Part shown: positions 62,560-64,000 of the stretch, one piece after another | Layout of the letters: the number at the start of each line of letters is the position of its first letter | How positions within the stretch are numbered: the first letter of the stretch is position 1 | NCBI GenBank assembly: GCA_013076295.1 | Contig: RQOL01000915.1 | Location: 930,001 to 994,000 of the forward strand | DNA length: 64,000 bases | Direction: 5' to 3' | DNA from: Sanderia malayensis | Lineage: Eukaryota; Cnidaria; Scyphozoa; Semaeostomeae; Pelagiidae | Translations under genes and position numbers: made by a program | Notes under the pieces: model-generated | What the model saw: the letters and a program-made list of their open reading frames with translations, nothing else | The model's database searches: none | Told to the model about the DNA's origin: nothing

Positions 62560-62990
62560 ATACAGACGGGTTCAAATGCCCACATGGTCCGTGCATCATG
62601 TGTTTTGACCAACTTCGATATCGGGATTGTTGCTTGTTGGAATTTCTGCCGATATCAAGTTGTCAATTGTTCTGCAGTGCGTGGTTTGTCTTCCTGTGAG
62701 AGAAACAGAAGCATGTGTGCATGTGGAAGTCCTCTCTTCTGAAACTCCACCACGTAGACATGAGCTATAAACCTTCCGAGAAGGCTGTTGTCAAGGACTT
62801 CATGTAAGAGTTCTTGGAGCTTGAGCTGAAATACTCGAGTTACAATGTCAGTCGATCGTTGGGCGATTGGTGTGGCAGGATATTTGCAAGATTTCAGGCA
62901 ACTTTGGATTAGCAGTCATTGTGAGAAGATGTCAGGCCTGCCTATTTCTGACGATAGTCATGCATCCTGAAAGTTCTGGTACATGTTTCT
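62560..62990 (-). pseudogene. Helitron Rep N-terminal half with HUH motif
   Basis: The minus strand reads NFQDA, GRPDIFSQ, then PIAQRSTDIVTRVFQLKLQE, LLGRFIAHVYVVEFQKRG and LPHAHMLLFLSQEDKPRT. H-A-H at 62,712-62,723 is the HUH metal-binding motif. Rep nicks single-stranded DNA and forms a covalent tyrosine link. The frame changes at least twice. Confidence 0.8.
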
Positions 62991-63254
62991 CTGACTGCCT
63001 GTGAATGAAGACGGGAGGATGACTACGCGACCAACCTGTATCTCAACAGGTGTTTGGATTCAGGGCGTTGGCCATTGTATCTCCGTGTTTGCGCGTCTGT
63101 TTAGATGGTCCATCAGGCCTTGATAACTGTCTACGCGCAGTTGCTATTGATTTCGAAGTATCCAATTGAGAGCGTTTCCCTCGATTTTTGTGTAAGCGTC
63201 TACCAGGTATTGTTGAAACAGCAGTGAGGCAGAATGAAGGCGGAAAATGCATTT

Positions 63255-63825
63255 CTAACTTGAATTCTGTAGGCAGAATTCATTTAGAGACACACGTGTG
63301 CGACGATTACGATCTTGATCTTTGCCGTCTGCGTGACCTGTCTTCGATATTAACATTGTAGCCACGTTCGCCATAGAAAATAGCAACGGGTAAGTCATTG
63401 GGTCGGCTGTTGGCTCTGTTGCGTAGAGTTTCATGTAGGTTCCATCCTTTGTACGTGCTTGTAACTCTCTATCAGCAGGATTGGGAGCTCCTCCGTCGTG
63501 CGCAGTGTAAATGGCTGCAATTTCCCTTGCAGTTGGATTGTCGTACCTCCGATCTTGATTTGGCCTGCCTGTGACTACCATCTTGAAAGTCGGTATTGGT
63601 TCGTTGTTTTGAACTGCTTGCCTGATAGTGGTGCGCAAACGGGTTTACGGCCATCAGTTGGTTTTGCAGCAACTGGATGATATTTTCCTTTAGATTTTCA
63701 TTGTTGTCGACTCGTTGTCTCATTGCTTGACGGGTGTCCATGATGTACAACTCTGCGTATTGCGCTGTTCTGTTTTCATTTGTTTCCGGAACGCCTAGAA
63801 TGGAGTGAGCATTCATATAACACAT
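63255..63825 (-). pseudogene. Helitron RepHel N-terminal region
   Basis: Frames read NENRTAQYAELYIMDTRQAM (63,825-63,700), then IPTFKMVVTGRPNQDRRYDN, PTAREIAAIYTAHDGGAPNP, GTYMKLYATEPTADPMTYPL and LFSMANV. This segment (A-E-I-A-A-I, then D-P-x-x-YPLLF) is the conserved stretch before the Rep domain. The usual FPxGxxGW box after YPLLF is missing. 62,990-63,254 between this and Rep shows only broken frames. The 5' end of the element lies beyond 63,825 or outside the window. Confidence 0.75.
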
Positions 63826-64000
63826 GTTGCTAAATGAAAACAGAGGAGACCATTGCGATTGTAAAATGAAAAGTGAAGGTGTTTATACCTGTCATATGAT
63901 AAGCTTTTCCATGGATTGTTATAACAGGCACTCCTCTACCTGCATGTGTTCTGAGCTGAGCTTGCCACGATGCAAATGCCATCATTGAGTTGTACTGCCT

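Overview
This looks like a repeat-dense stretch of an AT-rich invertebrate animal genome. The mix of DIRS, Penelope-like, copia, gypsy, CR1-like, Helitron and Helentron elements with THAP and P2X7-C-type genes would fit a cnidarian or another marine invertebrate; the phylum is an inference. I recognise no single-copy housekeeping gene. Genes have short GT-AG introns, and most transposon reading frames are broken.

Layout. 1-3,060: degenerate low-copy repeats, then a 72-bp tandem array. 3,258-7,520: a decayed DIRS-like retroelement (gag, RT, RNase H, methylase-like domain, tyrosine recombinase). 7,935-9,073 (-): remains of a non-LTR element (ORF1 and PHD finger). 9,199-10,130 (+): a Penelope-like RT fragment. 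10,345-14,448 (+) and 14,501-15,432 (-): a multi-exon THAP gene converging on a three-exon P2X7-C-type zinc protein gene. 15,751-21,060 (+): a decayed nuclease-like ORF interrupted by copia A (16,142-20,725, 5-bp TSD CAGAT). 21,061-26,872 (-): copia B, itself split by a 3.2-kb insertion (21,941-25,169) that holds a LINE RT tail, a Penelope GIY-YIG domain and a MITE-like inverted repeat.

27,699-28,745 (-): a RING-finger exon with a 30-nt microexon and a duplicated proline-rich exon end. 29,060-32,900 (-): a Ty3/gypsy element with PBS and 5' LTR edge. 32,900-36,948 (+): a second DIRS-order element ending in split direct repeats. 39,973-44,938: an almost complete DNA transposon with about 558-bp terminal inverted repeats, a 9-bp target duplication and one intron-containing gene. 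This is the most unusual object in the window. 45,868-49,410 (-): a 5'-truncated Helentron (PIF1 helicase, endonuclease, RPA-like protein). 50,132-52,634: a C2H2 gene, two minisatellites and a small helical protein gene. 52,904-60,316: two nearly identical 3.65-kb copies on either side of a 100-N gap, very likely an assembly artefact; each holds a small three-exon basic-protein gene and the end of a Helitron helicase. 59,870-63,825 (-): a Helitron Rep/helicase.

The genes form no shared pathway. Almost everything is mobile DNA in nested layers, and several insertions can be dated relative to each other from target duplications and interrupted reading frames. Many single-base indels separate the two copies around the gap, so some frameshifts elsewhere may also be consensus errors.
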